Assembly: GCA_023448955.1 (NCBI GenBank)
Contig: JAEXJU010000151.1
Location: forward strand, 1-26,538
Source: Bacteroidota bacterium
GTDB taxonomy: Bacteria > Bacteroidota > Bacteroidia > Flavobacteriales > Weeksellaceae
Reading direction: 5' to 3'
DNA: 26,538 nucleotides
Under the pieces are notes generated by a model. The model searched no databases. It saw nothing but the letters and a program-made list of their open reading frames with translations, and had not been told where the DNA came from. Below are positions 1 through 8,700 of the stretch, one piece after another (position 1 is the stretch's first letter; every line of letters starts with the position of its first letter). The translations under genes were made by a program, and so were the position numbers.

Positions 1-110
1 AATCATCAGAACGAAAAATCGATGTCAATAAACTTCCAATCGGAAATTATATTATTGAATTAGAGAACAGAAAGGGTGATAAAACCATCCAGAAATTTAT
101 CAAAAAATAA
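1..110 (+). CDS. C-terminal end of a type IX secretion (T9SS) exported protein, partial
   Basis: The open frame begins at base 3 and runs off the left edge, so only about 35 residues are visible, up to the TAA at 108-110. They show the pattern of a type A T9SS C-terminal sorting domain: LPIGNYIIEL, a short turn with basic residues (NRKGDK), then TIQKFIKK at the very end. In Bacteroidetes this tail directs a protein through the Por/Spr secretion pore and is removed at the cell surface. The identity of the passenger cannot be told. The gene ends just before a strong terminator shared with the opposing isomerase gene. Confidence 0.75.
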   Translation, partial: SSERKIDVNKLPIGNYIIELENRKGDKTIQKFIKK

Positions 111-118
111 TACTTAAA

Positions 119-154
119 AAAAAATAACGCTTCCAATTGGAAGCGTTATTTTTT
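119..154. terminator. Bidirectional rho-independent terminator
   Basis: There is a perfect palindrome with 12-bp arms around an AATT loop (left arm AATAACGCTTCC at 123-134, right arm 139-150). It is flanked by A runs on the left and T runs on the right, so it works on both strands. It lies between the converging T9SS-tail gene and the FKBP gene. Confidence 0.9.
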
Positions 155-170
155 ATAAAAAGTCTGGATA

Positions 171-671
171 TTAATGTCCTGAATGACCATCTGCTCCGTG
201 AGCGTGACCGTGCGCCAATTCTTCTTCAGTAGCAGGTCTGGTATTAAGAATCTCGACATCGAAGAAAAGACTTCTTCCTGCCATCGGGTGATTCAGATCT
301 ACCACTACTGCTTCAGGTGTAACCTCAAGCACTATTGCCTGAAAATTATTCCCTTGATTATCCGATAATGGCAATACAGCGCCTACAGGTGGCAACTCCT
401 GTCCCTGGAACATATCTACAGGCAATTGTGTCATAGCTTCAGGATTTCTCTCTCCGTAACCTTCACTCGGTGCTATCTCAAAAGAGGTTTTATCGCCTGT
501 ATTAAGATTCTGAATTTCCTGTTCAAATTTTGGAATCATCATCCCCACACCATAAAGAAAGGTCAGCGGATTGTCATTGGAAGTTTCTTCTACAAAAACT
601 TTTTCTCCATTTTCATCATTGGTATGCAGAACGTATTTCAAGGTTACTACATCATTTTTGTCTAATGCCAT
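171..671 (-). CDS. FKBP-type peptidyl-prolyl cis-trans isomerase, SlyD-like
   Basis: A 166-aa protein of the SlyD/SlpA branch of FKBP isomerases, which interconvert cis and trans X-Pro bonds and act as folding helpers. It starts with the usual short strand (residues 1-15), has FLYGVGMMIPKFEQ around 38-51, then GYGERNPEA, an inserted flap region, and the closing NHPMAGRSLFFDVEIL. The C-terminal tail is histidine-rich (HGHAHGADGHSGH, five His), which suggests metal binding as in SlyD. There is no signal peptide, so it is cytoplasmic. The ATG at 669-671 follows a TAnnTTTG box about 50 bp upstream. Confidence 0.9.
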   Translation of the reverse strand: MALDKNDVVTLKYVLHTNDENGEKVFVEETSNDNPLTFLYGVGMMIPKFEQEIQNLNTGDKTSFEIAPSEGYGERNPEAMTQLPVDMFQGQELPPVGAVLPLSDNQGNNFQAIVLEVTPEAVVVDLNHPMAGRSLFFDVEILNTRPATEEELAHGHAHGADGHSGH

Positions 672-719
672 TTTGCAAATATTTAATTAAAATTGATTAT
701 TATCGATTTCGATAATGGA

Positions 720-727
720 CAAATGTA
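720..727 (-). promoter_or_regulatory. Candidate -7 box (TAnnTTTG) of the FKBP gene
   Basis: On the minus strand this reads TACATTTG, a full match to the Bacteroidetes -7 element, about 50 bp before the FKBP start. No clear -33 TTG is seen. In AT-rich DNA such an 8-mer arises by chance every one to two kb per strand, so position is the main support. Confidence 0.45.
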
Positions 728-821
728 AGCTTTTGAAATTTAAAATAAGATCATTATAAAATAATCCTTTAAGCAGCACTAATTTTTTTCTATTTCAATT
801 TTTTTTCTTGAACTTAGCAGA

Positions 822-2168
822 ATGGCAAAACTCAAAACTCAATATTTCTGTCAGAACTGTGGCGCACAATATTCCCAGTGGCACGGGCAATGCAAAACCT
901 GTGGCGAGTGGAATACACTTGTAGAAGAAATTGTAGAAAAATCTACAAAATCATCTGTTGCCGTGAAATCTAAGTCATCCATTATCAACATCATAGAAGT
1001 TGAGACTAATGAAGAACCAAGAATATCAACACCTTCCGAAGAGCTGAACCGTGTTTTGGGTGGCGGCATTGTTTTGGGTTCTGTAACGTTGATCGGAGGC
1101 GAACCGGGAATCGGAAAATCTACACTTCTGCTTCAGCTAGCACTGAAAATGAAGAAAAAAATTCTCTATGTTTCGGGCGAAGAGAGCGCATCTCAAATCA
1201 AAATGAGGGCAGACCGTCTTGCAGAGGTAAAAAATCCGAATTGTTTTCTTTTCACGGAAACTTCTGTGGAAAGAATACTGCACGAAGCCAAAAAACTTCA
1301 GCCTGATTTTGTTATTATAGATTCTATTCAGACTTTACAATCTCAGCTGATAGAAAGTTCTCCGGGAACAGTTTCCCAGATCCGGGAGTGTTCTAATGAG
1401 ATCATCAAATTTGCGAAAGAAAATAACATTCCAGTTTTTCTGGTTGGTCACATCACGAAAGACGGACAAATTGCCGGACCAAAAGTTCTGGAACATATGG
1501 TAGATGTGGTTCTTAATTTTGATGGCGATAGAAATCATCTTTTCCGATTGCTTCGTGCAAATAAGAATAGATTCGGATCCACTTCTGAAATTGGTATTTA
1601 TGAAATGATCTCGCAGGGACTTAAAGAAATTAAAAATCCATCTGAAGTGCTCATCACTAAAAAATCTGAAGAGCTATCCGGAAATTCCGTTGCGGTAACA
1701 CTAGAAGGCAATCGTCCAATGTTGCTGGAAATCCAGGCATTAGTTTCTACTGCAGTTTATGGGACACCACAAAGAAGCTCAACCGGATTTGATGCCAAAC
1801 GACTGAATATGCTGTTGGCAGTCCTCGAAAAAAGAGCTGGATTTCAACTCGGAGCAAAAGACGTTTTCTTGAATATTACTGGCGGAATAAAAACTGACGA
1901 TCCTGCTTTGGACTTGGCTGTTGTTGCATCGATATTGTCAAGTAATGAGGATATTGCCATATCTGAACAATATTGTTTTGCAGGAGAAATCGGGCTTAGT
2001 GGCGAGATTCGCCCGGTCGCACAAATTGAACAGCGAATTATGGAGGCAGAAAAATTGGGTTATGAAAAGATTTTTGTTTCCAATCTCAACAAAATCCCAA
2101 AAAGAAAATTCGGAATTAAAATCGAAGAAATCAGTAAAATTGAAGATTTTGTAGAATTACTTTTTTAA
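822..2168 (+). CDS. radA: DNA repair protein RadA
   Basis: RadA (448 aa, usual family length) is a RecA-like ATPase that promotes branch migration of recombination intermediates. All signature parts are present in order: an N-terminal C4 zinc finger (C10-x2-C13, C24-x2-C27), Walker A GGEPGIGKS (about 92-100), Walker B DFVIIDSI (about 162-169), the RadA-specific KNRFG motif (248-252), and a C-terminal Lon-protease-like domain from about 275 to the end. The ATG at 822 gives the canonical MAKxKTxYFCQNCG start. It is first in a tight + strand group: the next gene starts 18 bp after its stop. Confidence 0.97.
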   Translation: MAKLKTQYFCQNCGAQYSQWHGQCKTCGEWNTLVEEIVEKSTKSSVAVKSKSSIINIIEVETNEEPRISTPSEELNRVLGGGIVLGSVTLIGGEPGIGKSTLLLQLALKMKKKILYVSGEESASQIKMRADRLAEVKNPNCFLFTETSVERILHEAKKLQPDFVIIDSIQTLQSQLIESSPGTVSQIRECSNEIIKFAKENNIPVFLVGHITKDGQIAGPKVLEHMVDVVLNFDGDRNHLFRLLRANKNRFGSTSEIGIYEMISQGLKEIKNPSEVLITKKSEELSGNSVAVTLEGNRPMLLEIQALVSTAVYGTPQRSSTGFDAKRLNMLLAVLEKRAGFQLGAKDVFLNITGGIKTDDPALDLAVVASILSSNEDIAISEQYCFAGEIGLSGEIRPVAQIEQRIMEAEKLGYEKIFVSNLNKIPKRKFGIKIEEISKIEDFVELLF

Positions 2169-2186
2169 TTTAAAAACACATCTTAA

Positions 2187-2354
2187 ATGAAAAATTGGAA
2201 AAATATTGTTTTTGCTCTTGTCGCAATCATTGGCCTTTTTATAAATATTTATATCGGATTCAAATCTGATTTCAGTAATGGATATTATAACATCATAGGC
2301 TTTTTATTGTTTTCTGTTTTAGCAATAAGTAAATTCACAAAAAAACCGCTTTAA
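2187..2354 (+). CDS. Small two-helix membrane protein, unknown function
   Basis: A 55-codon frame starts with ATG 18 bp after radA and ends in TAA at 2352-2354. The product begins MKNWKNIVFALVAIIG and has two hydrophobic stretches (about 6-24 and 34-50) with a basic C-terminus (KFTKKPL), so it is predicted to be a small inner-membrane hairpin. It is in the same frame as the following AcpH-like gene, whose TTG start directly follows this stop. No family was recognised. Its position between two real genes at operon spacing and its clean membrane profile support it as a real gene. Confidence 0.65.
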   Translation: MKNWKNIVFALVAIIGLFINIYIGFKSDFSNGYYNIIGFLLFSVLAISKFTKKPL

Positions 2355-2924
2355 TTGAATTACCTTGCCCATTCTATTTTGTCATTCACAGAAGGCCAGC
2401 TTGTCGGTAATATGATTGCTGATTTCATCCGTAATGATGAACGGAGTCAATTTCCTTTGGATATTCAGGAAGGAATCAGGCTTCATCGTTTTATCGATAC
2501 GTTCACAGACTCACATAGTTCTGTATCAGAAGCTAAAAAAGTTTTCAGTCCTTTGGTAAGATTATATTCCGGGGCGTTTGTGGATGTTGCATTTGATTAT
2601 TATACAGCCCATTTCTACACAGAAACTGAATTGAAAAAACATTCTCTGAAAACCTATGCTGTCCTTTGGAAATACGAACAATGGCTTCCGGAAAACTTCC
2701 GGAAAATGCTGGTAAGAATGGAACAGGATGATTGGTTATTCAATTACAGAACAGAAAGGGGAATAAAGTTTAGCATGCAGAATGTCCTCAACAAGGCTAA
2801 ATATCTGGAAAAAGATATTCCGATATTTGAAGCTTTTATTGATAATAAAGAAATATTAAAAATCTATTTTGATCGTTTTTTTCCGGAATTGATGGATGAA
2901 TCGAAAAAGAATTTTCTGAAGTAA
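2355..2924 (+). CDS. Acyl carrier protein phosphodiesterase-like (AcpH/DUF479 family)
   Basis: The product (189 aa; E. coli AcpH is of similar size) starts MNYLAH, the usual start of AcpH. This family removes the 4'-phosphopantetheine arm from acyl carrier protein. Conserved metal-site features are visible: GNMIADFIR (18-26), HRFIDTFTDSH (44-54) and GAFVDVAFDYYTAHF (about 73-87). An in-frame TAA lies immediately upstream, so translation must begin at the TTG at 2355-2357, which encodes the family-consistent Met. Coupling to the small membrane gene is likely. The enzyme activity is inferred from the family. Confidence 0.85.
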   Translation: MNYLAHSILSFTEGQLVGNMIADFIRNDERSQFPLDIQEGIRLHRFIDTFTDSHSSVSEAKKVFSPLVRLYSGAFVDVAFDYYTAHFYTETELKKHSLKTYAVLWKYEQWLPENFRKMLVRMEQDDWLFNYRTERGIKFSMQNVLNKAKYLEKDIPIFEAFIDNKEILKIYFDRFFPELMDESKKNFLK

Positions 2925-3010
2925 GTATAAAGGATTAAGTATTTCTTACTAATTTGGATGATCGAACTTTTAAAAATTGCTTTTATAGCTGATTTTCTGT
3001 GATTTTTTAA

Positions 3011-3018
3011 TATTTTTG
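3011..3018 (+). promoter_or_regulatory. Candidate -7 box upstream of the first TPR regulator
   Basis: TATTTTTG matches TAnnTTTG. It lies 17 bp before the GTG start and would give a leader of only about 12 bases. No good -33 TTG is seen at the usual spacing. Confidence 0.35.
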
Positions 3019-3035
3019 AAGTTCTGTTTTCAGAG

Positions 3036-4496
3036 GTGGCATTATCAAAAAAAATCATAGCAATTACTGTATTACTTTCATTCCTTACAGGAGCGAAGGC
3101 ACAAAAATATACTACTAAAAAAATTGATAGCCTTATATCCTTTTCTTTTCAGCTTGCCGACAGAAATGAAGCACTTAAGATCAGTGCCAAAACCTATAAT
3201 CTTTCCGATGAGGCAAGATATTATCTGGGCAAAGCAAAATCCCTGAAAGCAGATATCAATTCATACCTTGGCCTTGGTGAGCAGGAAAAAGCACTTAAAT
3301 CTGCCAATAAGTTATATGAAATTGCAACCAGCGAAGGCGACGATTATCATACAGGGCAAGCTCTTATTGCACAAGCTCTTTCTTATGCTTATTTAGGTTT
3401 TTTTGAGAAAGCACTCAAAACAAATAAGGAAGCAGAAGCAATATGCAGCAAAATAAAGGATAACGATGAATTGTACAGCTCGCTGGGACAGGTTTATGCT
3501 GGTAGGGCAGAAATCATGAATCTGCAATATGAAGCACCTCAAAAAACACTCGCTTTTGATTTGAAAAGTATAGAATACTACAAAAAAATCAAAAACAGAA
3601 AAAAAAGAAACGGCTGGCTTGCAATTCAATACTCAAGCGTTGGCTATACTTATATTGATCTGGATGATTACAAGCCTGCAATTTATTATAATAAAAAAGC
3701 TTATGAGCTGGCCAAACTGGAAAATGACTCTATAAATCAAGCATTTGGATTATATGGTTTGGGAAGTGCCTTTATGGAAATGAACCAAAGTGACAGTTCT
3801 GTTCATTATTATAAAAAAGCGCTTCCAATTTTTGAGAAAGCCAATGATGTTTATCGCCTGCAATACATTTATGATGATTTGGCGACAATTTACGAGAAAA
3901 TGGGCGATGATAAGATATATTCTTATTATTCAAAAAAAGCCAGAGAATTATCTGAAATCATTAGAAAAAAAGAAAAAATAGAAACCGATAAGGTCTCAAA
4001 CACAATCATTGAACAGGAAAAACAGAACTGGTATAAGAGCTTTTACATATTCATAGGAAGTGTTATTCTTCTAGCTGTTATTTTCTTCTTTTTTACATTG
4101 AAATATTTCAAAAGCTACAAAGAAGAAAAAGAGCAAAAAGAAAACATGGAAGATGATCTGATAGAAAAAGAAGAAGAGCTTAGTCATCTGGAACTAAAAA
4201 TCAATGATGCCTTTGCGGAACTTCTGGAATTAGCAAAAAATAATGATTCCTCATTTCTGAGCAGATTCAAAGAAGTCTATCCCTATTTTTATAATAAACT
4301 TGTTTCTTCTTATCCCGAACTTACAACAGGACAATTGCAATTCTGTGCAATGCTGAAACTTAACTTCACCACAAAAGAGATTGCAAATTACAGCAATATT
4401 TCTGTGAGAAGTGTCGAAACCAGGAAAAACAGACTGAGAAAACAACTGGATATTCCTTCTGAGGTAGATCTGAACAAGTGGATGATGGACTTTTAG
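3036..4496 (+). CDS. Membrane-anchored TPR regulator with C-terminal LuxR/GerE-like HTH (first copy)
   Basis: The 486-aa product has a signal peptide (MALSKKIIAITVLLSFLTG, then AKA-Q), a TPR solenoid of roughly 270 residues, one transmembrane helix (about 334-358), a charged coiled coil (about 360-400) and a C-terminal helix-turn-helix of LuxR/GerE type (about 428-486, with FTTKEIANYSNISVRSVETR). The layout puts the TPR sensor outside the inner membrane and the DNA-binding part inside, as in a one-component regulator. The start is GTG: no ATG occurs between the upstream in-frame stop at 3000-3002 and the signal peptide. A paralog of the same design lies at 18944-20383. Targets are unknown; nothing adjacent is an obvious one. 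Confidence 0.85.
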   Translation: MALSKKIIAITVLLSFLTGAKAQKYTTKKIDSLISFSFQLADRNEALKISAKTYNLSDEARYYLGKAKSLKADINSYLGLGEQEKALKSANKLYEIATSEGDDYHTGQALIAQALSYAYLGFFEKALKTNKEAEAICSKIKDNDELYSSLGQVYAGRAEIMNLQYEAPQKTLAFDLKSIEYYKKIKNRKKRNGWLAIQYSSVGYTYIDLDDYKPAIYYNKKAYELAKLENDSINQAFGLYGLGSAFMEMNQSDSSVHYYKKALPIFEKANDVYRLQYIYDDLATIYEKMGDDKIYSYYSKKARELSEIIRKKEKIETDKVSNTIIEQEKQNWYKSFYIFIGSVILLAVIFFFFTLKYFKSYKEEKEQKENMEDDLIEKEEELSHLELKINDAFAELLELAKNNDSSFLSRFKEVYPYFYNKLVSSYPELTTGQLQFCAMLKLNFTTKEIANYSNISVRSVETRKNRLRKQLDIPSEVDLNKWMMDF

Positions 4497-4667
4497 TTCT
4501 TGAAATATTTTTAAACACCTGTAAATCAGTATATTAAAAAAATGGCGTAGTTAAGTAGTAGATGATTTTTTGCAGTTTACTGGTTTAAATGACAATCTTT
4601 GTTTCAGAAAAAAAATTAAACACCTTTACATCGTTACCGATTCTGAAGGCACACAAGATGAAACACA

Positions 4668-4689
4668 AATCTGTTTAATGAAACAGATT
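4668..4689. other. Perfect 9-bp hairpin in the gap after the TPR regulator
   Basis: AATCTGTTT, a 4-base loop AATG, then AAACAGATT form a perfect inverted repeat. A T run follows only about 16 bases later, so it is not a clean terminator for the + strand. It could end the regulator transcript, be an operator, or be part of a small RNA. The 264-bp gap around it (4497-4760) also holds two similar 17-mers starting TTAAACACCT (about 4512 and 4616) and no convincing gene. Confidence 0.4.
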
Positions 4690-4721
4690 ACCATCAAAAA
4701 TTATCTTTTTAAATTCACTTA

Positions 4722-4751
4722 AAAACGAGCTCCGACAGATTCCGGAGCTTT
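4722..4751 (-). terminator. Rho-independent terminator of the four-helix membrane gene
   Basis: The stem is AGCTCCG (4728-4734) with CGGAGCT (4743-4749), extended by a G-U pair. On the minus strand it is followed by a run of five T (4721-4725). It lies 10 bp past the stop of the gene at 4761-5129. Confidence 0.75.
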
Positions 4752-4760
4752 AATTTTATA

Positions 4761-5129
4761 TTATCTCAGAGATTTCCACCTTGGAATAATTTCTAAAAGA
4801 CCTAGACCTATAAACAGAAAAAGAACCGTAATATCAGAATAAAGATAAGTACTCAAAAAATAATTATGCAGTCCGAAATGCAGCATAATGAAAACAGGAA
4901 AGAGAATTACGCCAGCTTTCTTATTAAAAATAATCAGCAGCCAACTGAGAATTACAAAAACATCAATTCCAAGAGTGTAATAAAAAAAACCAGAAGGTAT
5001 ATTAATAGCTTTATGCTGTGATAGTTCCGCAAGATCGGTATTGATACTTAAAAAAAACACAAGCAATATGAGCCCGAAGATAATGTAAAAACTCTTATTT
5101 TTTCTAAATTTTTCAGCTACAGAATTCAT
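4761..5129 (-). CDS. Four-helix integral membrane protein, unknown function
   Basis: A 122-aa protein with a basic N-terminus (EKFRKNKS) and four hydrophobic helices at about 14-30, 46-67, 70-90 and 96-114, ending with basic residues (RWKSLR). This fits a small polytopic inner-membrane protein. No catalytic motif or known family was recognised. It lies downstream of the lrp-like gene on the same strand, but a terminator separates the two, so it may be transcribed independently. Confidence 0.65.
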   Translation of the reverse strand: MNSVAEKFRKNKSFYIIFGLILLVFFLSINTDLAELSQHKAINIPSGFFYYTLGIDVFVILSWLLIIFNKKAGVILFPVFIMLHFGLHNYFLSTYLYSDITVLFLFIGLGLLEIIPRWKSLR

Positions 5130-5142
5130 AATGTAAAATTAC

Positions 5143-5171
5143 AAAAAAAGAGCTTACTAAATAAGCTCTTT
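5143..5171 (-). terminator. Rho-independent terminator of the Lrp/AsnC gene
   Basis: A perfect 10-bp stem AAAGAGCTTA / TAAGCTCTTT around a five-base loop is followed on the minus strand by seven T (5143-5149). It separates the regulator from the membrane gene downstream. Confidence 0.9.
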
Positions 5172-5197
5172 CCAATAGAAAATCTTCTACTAACTAA

Positions 5198-5668
5198 CTA
5201 TATACTAACCGCATTTATAAGACGGTTCTTATCACTGATATACTCTTCCATAGAGATCATACTCTCTGTTCTCATTACATCCTGAATATCATCGATCTGA
5301 TAAATGATTCTTTTTGCATCCTCAGTATTTTTTGCTTTCATTTTGCAAAAAATATTATATTTCCCTGATGTAACACTTGCTTCTACAACATTTGGAATCA
5401 ATGCCAATTGTTTAAGAACTTCCTGAGTATGATTGGACTTAGTAAGTAAAATACCTATGAAAGCTGTAAAATTATAATCCAATTTACTGTAATCGATATT
5501 TAAAGATGATCCCAGGATAATTCCTGCATCTTCCATTTTCTTTACTCTCACGTGTATTGTTCCTGCTGAAACATCCATTTGTTTAGCAATTTCCGTGAAA
5601 GGCATTCTTGTATTTTCTACCAGAAAGTCAAGAATTTTTTTATCGATATCGTCTAATTGATAGTTCAT
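5198..5668 (-). CDS. Lrp/AsnC family transcriptional regulator
   Basis: A 156-aa protein of usual Lrp/AsnC length. The N-terminal winged HTH spans about residues 4-60 (LDDIDKKILDFLVENTRMPF, then EIAKQMDVSAGTIHVRVKKM as turn and recognition helix). The C-terminal RAM/effector domain (about 66-145) includes GILLTKSN and the conserved VTSGKYNIFCKM strand. These proteins form octamers or larger rings and sense amino acids or related metabolites. The effector cannot be told from sequence. It is monocistronic by its own terminator and probably autoregulated, as is common in the family. Confidence 0.93.
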   Translation of the reverse strand: MNYQLDDIDKKILDFLVENTRMPFTEIAKQMDVSAGTIHVRVKKMEDAGIILGSSLNIDYSKLDYNFTAFIGILLTKSNHTQEVLKQLALIPNVVEASVTSGKYNIFCKMKAKNTEDAKRIIYQIDDIQDVMRTESMISMEEYISDKNRLINAVSI

Positions 5669-5709
5669 TGCGATTTTATTATTTATTTAAAATATACTTA
5701 TTTTTTTTG

Positions 5710-5717
5710 CAAATTTA
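5710..5717 (-). promoter_or_regulatory. Candidate -7 box of the Lrp/AsnC gene
   Basis: On the minus strand this reads TAAATTTG, a full TAnnTTTG match 42 bp before the start codon, within a very AT-rich leader. The -33 element is unclear. Confidence 0.45.
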
Positions 5718-5795
5718 AAAAAAATAATTTAAATAAAAACACTTATTAAAAGATTAACACCTTTTAACAAAACCAGTCAAACACTATGACAATTA

Positions 5796-8700
5796 TCATT
5801 TATTAGCCTTGTTTTTTACAGAATCTGTTTTATTTTTAACAGTTACCAAAGAGTCTGATTTTATATTTTCCTTTTTTTTAAAGAGTTCTCTGAGAGAATT
5901 AAAGCTTTTACTATAAACAATCCCAAGTCCATAATTTTGATTGGCACCTGGCGTGGTAGATGTTGTGATACCAATATTAGATGGTTTTGAATATGCTCTG
6001 AATAGCCTGCTTCCATTATTGTTCTTACTCCAGTCATACTCTACAATTCCTTCTACGGAAAGATAGTTGGAATTAGCATTTTCCGTTCTTGTAATAGGAA
6101 CACCCAAACCTGTTTTGAATTTTATCCTTGGAGATAAAGCAAGACTTACATTGGTATTTGCTCTGTCCGAAGTATTTGAATTTACATCGCCACTTACATA
6201 ATCAAGATTTATCTGGAAAGCACTGCTTATAGTATTAAGTACAGAACCCAATTGCTTGAAAGCCACATTATAACCCGTATTTTGTAATGATTTTGAAATA
6301 TTGGTAAAATCCAGACCGCCGGAGTTAGGAACGTTAAAACTATTAAGAACCAAAACTGATCCGAACTGAATGGTCTTTTCGTCCGCAGTATTTATTTTGG
6401 AAGCTAATGTTTCTCTCACTTGTGAAGGCGCATCAGGTGCCGTAACATCAAATTTGATATCCGGGTCCGTTAATGTATTGGTAATTTTGGTTGTAAGAAC
6501 TACATCTACTGGCTGAGCAATTGACATTTGTAAATAATCTCCGGCATTGGTAACGGTTCTTCTGTAATTTGCAATGATATCAAGATCCGGAGTCATAGGG
6601 CTTCCGCTCCAGCGGATGCTACTGTTCTTTGCAATCTGAAATGTTCTGTTAAGGACTGCTTTTGAAACAAAAGTACCGTTATCTACAGTATATGTGCCAT
6701 TCATAGAAATATTGCCACTCCTTTCCATGCGGAACTTCAGATGATCTGCATCGCCACGAACAGAAATATTTCCCACATCATCACCTACCAGAACATTAAC
6801 AAGAGAACCTTTATCTATTGTTACATCAAAGTCAATCAGCATATTCGCTCCGGACTTTTTCTTTTTTTCTACAGAAATAACGCCTTCATTATCCCTTTTC
6901 AAAAATCTTAGTATTTTAAACTCCTCCACATTCGTTGTAGATGCACTGTTAAAAGTAAAAGTACTGTTGTTCAGAACCCTTAGCCCATCGTTAGAAGTTC
7001 CAATAGACAACCCTGTTACCGGACCATCGACATATAAATCTCCCTGCGCGGTAACTCTTCCCCAAAAAAGATCGTTTTCATCTTGAGTAGAATTAAGAAC
7101 CAGAAGATTATCTGCACGCATAATAAGGTTGACTCCAAGAGAAGACAAGGTTTCGAACTGAATGGATCCTGAAACATTTCCTTTAGAATTTTCCCGACCA
7201 TCTCGGATTCCGATATTATTCAGAATGGCAAGTCCTCTGGAAAGGTTGATAACAGTATCGTCAAAAGAATAATCTACGCCTGTAAACATCAGTTTCAAGC
7301 CAAACCCTTTCAAGGCAATATCACCGCTGTAATCAATATCATTGACCGGCCCTGAAATTTTAAGATCACCAGTTGCTTTTCCACGGAAATTACCAAAAAT
7401 TTCTTTGACAAACTGCTGCGCAAAGCCAAGATCAAATTCATTCATCTTTGCATCCAGATTCAGGACGGGTGAAGAGAGATTATTATCAATGGTTCCTGAA
7501 ACATCTAAGGTGTTTTTACCAAGGAATTCAGAAGACAATGCCTGAATGCTGACATCAAAGACATTCGGTTTTTCGCTTTTGGTAATTTTTGTTTCAATAT
7601 TACCCATTGCTTTACCATTCATAAAGATATTTTCAACATTCAGATCAATCAAAGGTTCCAGATTTTCTCCGGATTTTCTGATTTGTACAGTTCCATTAGC
7701 TGTTCCTTTGATATCCATAGCATTGTTATCTTTCCCGAAAGCCAGAAGTTTTGAAATATCAAGATTTTTAACTTCTGCATCAGCAGTAAAATCCTTTCCG
7801 GATTTAAAATCAGCAGTTTTAACGAGCAATTCACTGTCATCAGAAAAAACTCTTAGATTCTGAATTATAACATCTTTTTCTTTCTTTCGATAAGTTATGG
7901 AATGATTCAGTTCCGGACTCGTATCAACAGTCCAGGCCACGTTATTGAATTTAACCGTAGTTGGCTCAAAACGAAACACATAATCTCCCGCAGGATTAGT
8001 TGTCTGATTGATATTAACGGTATATTCCTTCATTTCATTCGCAGTCTCATCATCGTGACTGCCTAGTTTGAAATCGGTTCCAATTCTAAGCAATTGCCCG
8101 TTCTCATTAGTAGCTGTGAGTTTCACGTCCTGAAACACTTTGTTTCCATATTGCCCTCTTTTCACAGTGGCCAGCAACTGCTGGTTAAGATCAGCTGTGT
8201 TAATTCTCAGTTTCAGGCTGTCAATCATCGTGCTGTCTTTCGCTTTGTTGAGATCCGGCTGGAATGTCGCATCAGTTTCAGCTAAAAATTTTTCAGCTTC
8301 CGTAAGTTCTCTTTTGTTAGCCATTACGTACTTGATCTTGTTGGCATCTGCACTTAGAATAAGATCATTGGTCGCTCCTGTGTAGTTTCCGGAAACTTTT
8401 GCACCATCTGGCAATTCGAGATCCGGCACGAAGAAAGACACAAGCCCTTGTTTTACATCAAAGTCAAAATCAAAGCTTTGCCCGTTATATGTTTTTTTCG
8501 GAGGATTGCCAACCAGGATTTTATTAATGCTGTTGGTAATCATATTTCCGATATCTTCAAGGTTAAATCTACCGGATAATCTTCCGTTGACAGCTCCAGG
8601 CGCATCTACAGAAACAATTCTGTTTCCGTCTTCAAAATAAGCCTTGATCCTGGAATCAGGAATATGAAGTTTTTGAGCAGAAGAATTAAGCACAAGATTT

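Noticed and set aside
4589..4678. A 29-codon + strand frame in the gap after the first TPR regulator
   Set aside because: Short, no recognisable motif, and its end overlaps the hairpin; nothing supports translation.
5746..5767. AT-rich 7-bp inverted repeat after tamB as its terminator
   Set aside because: The stem holds only one G-C pair and no T run follows directly on the minus strand.
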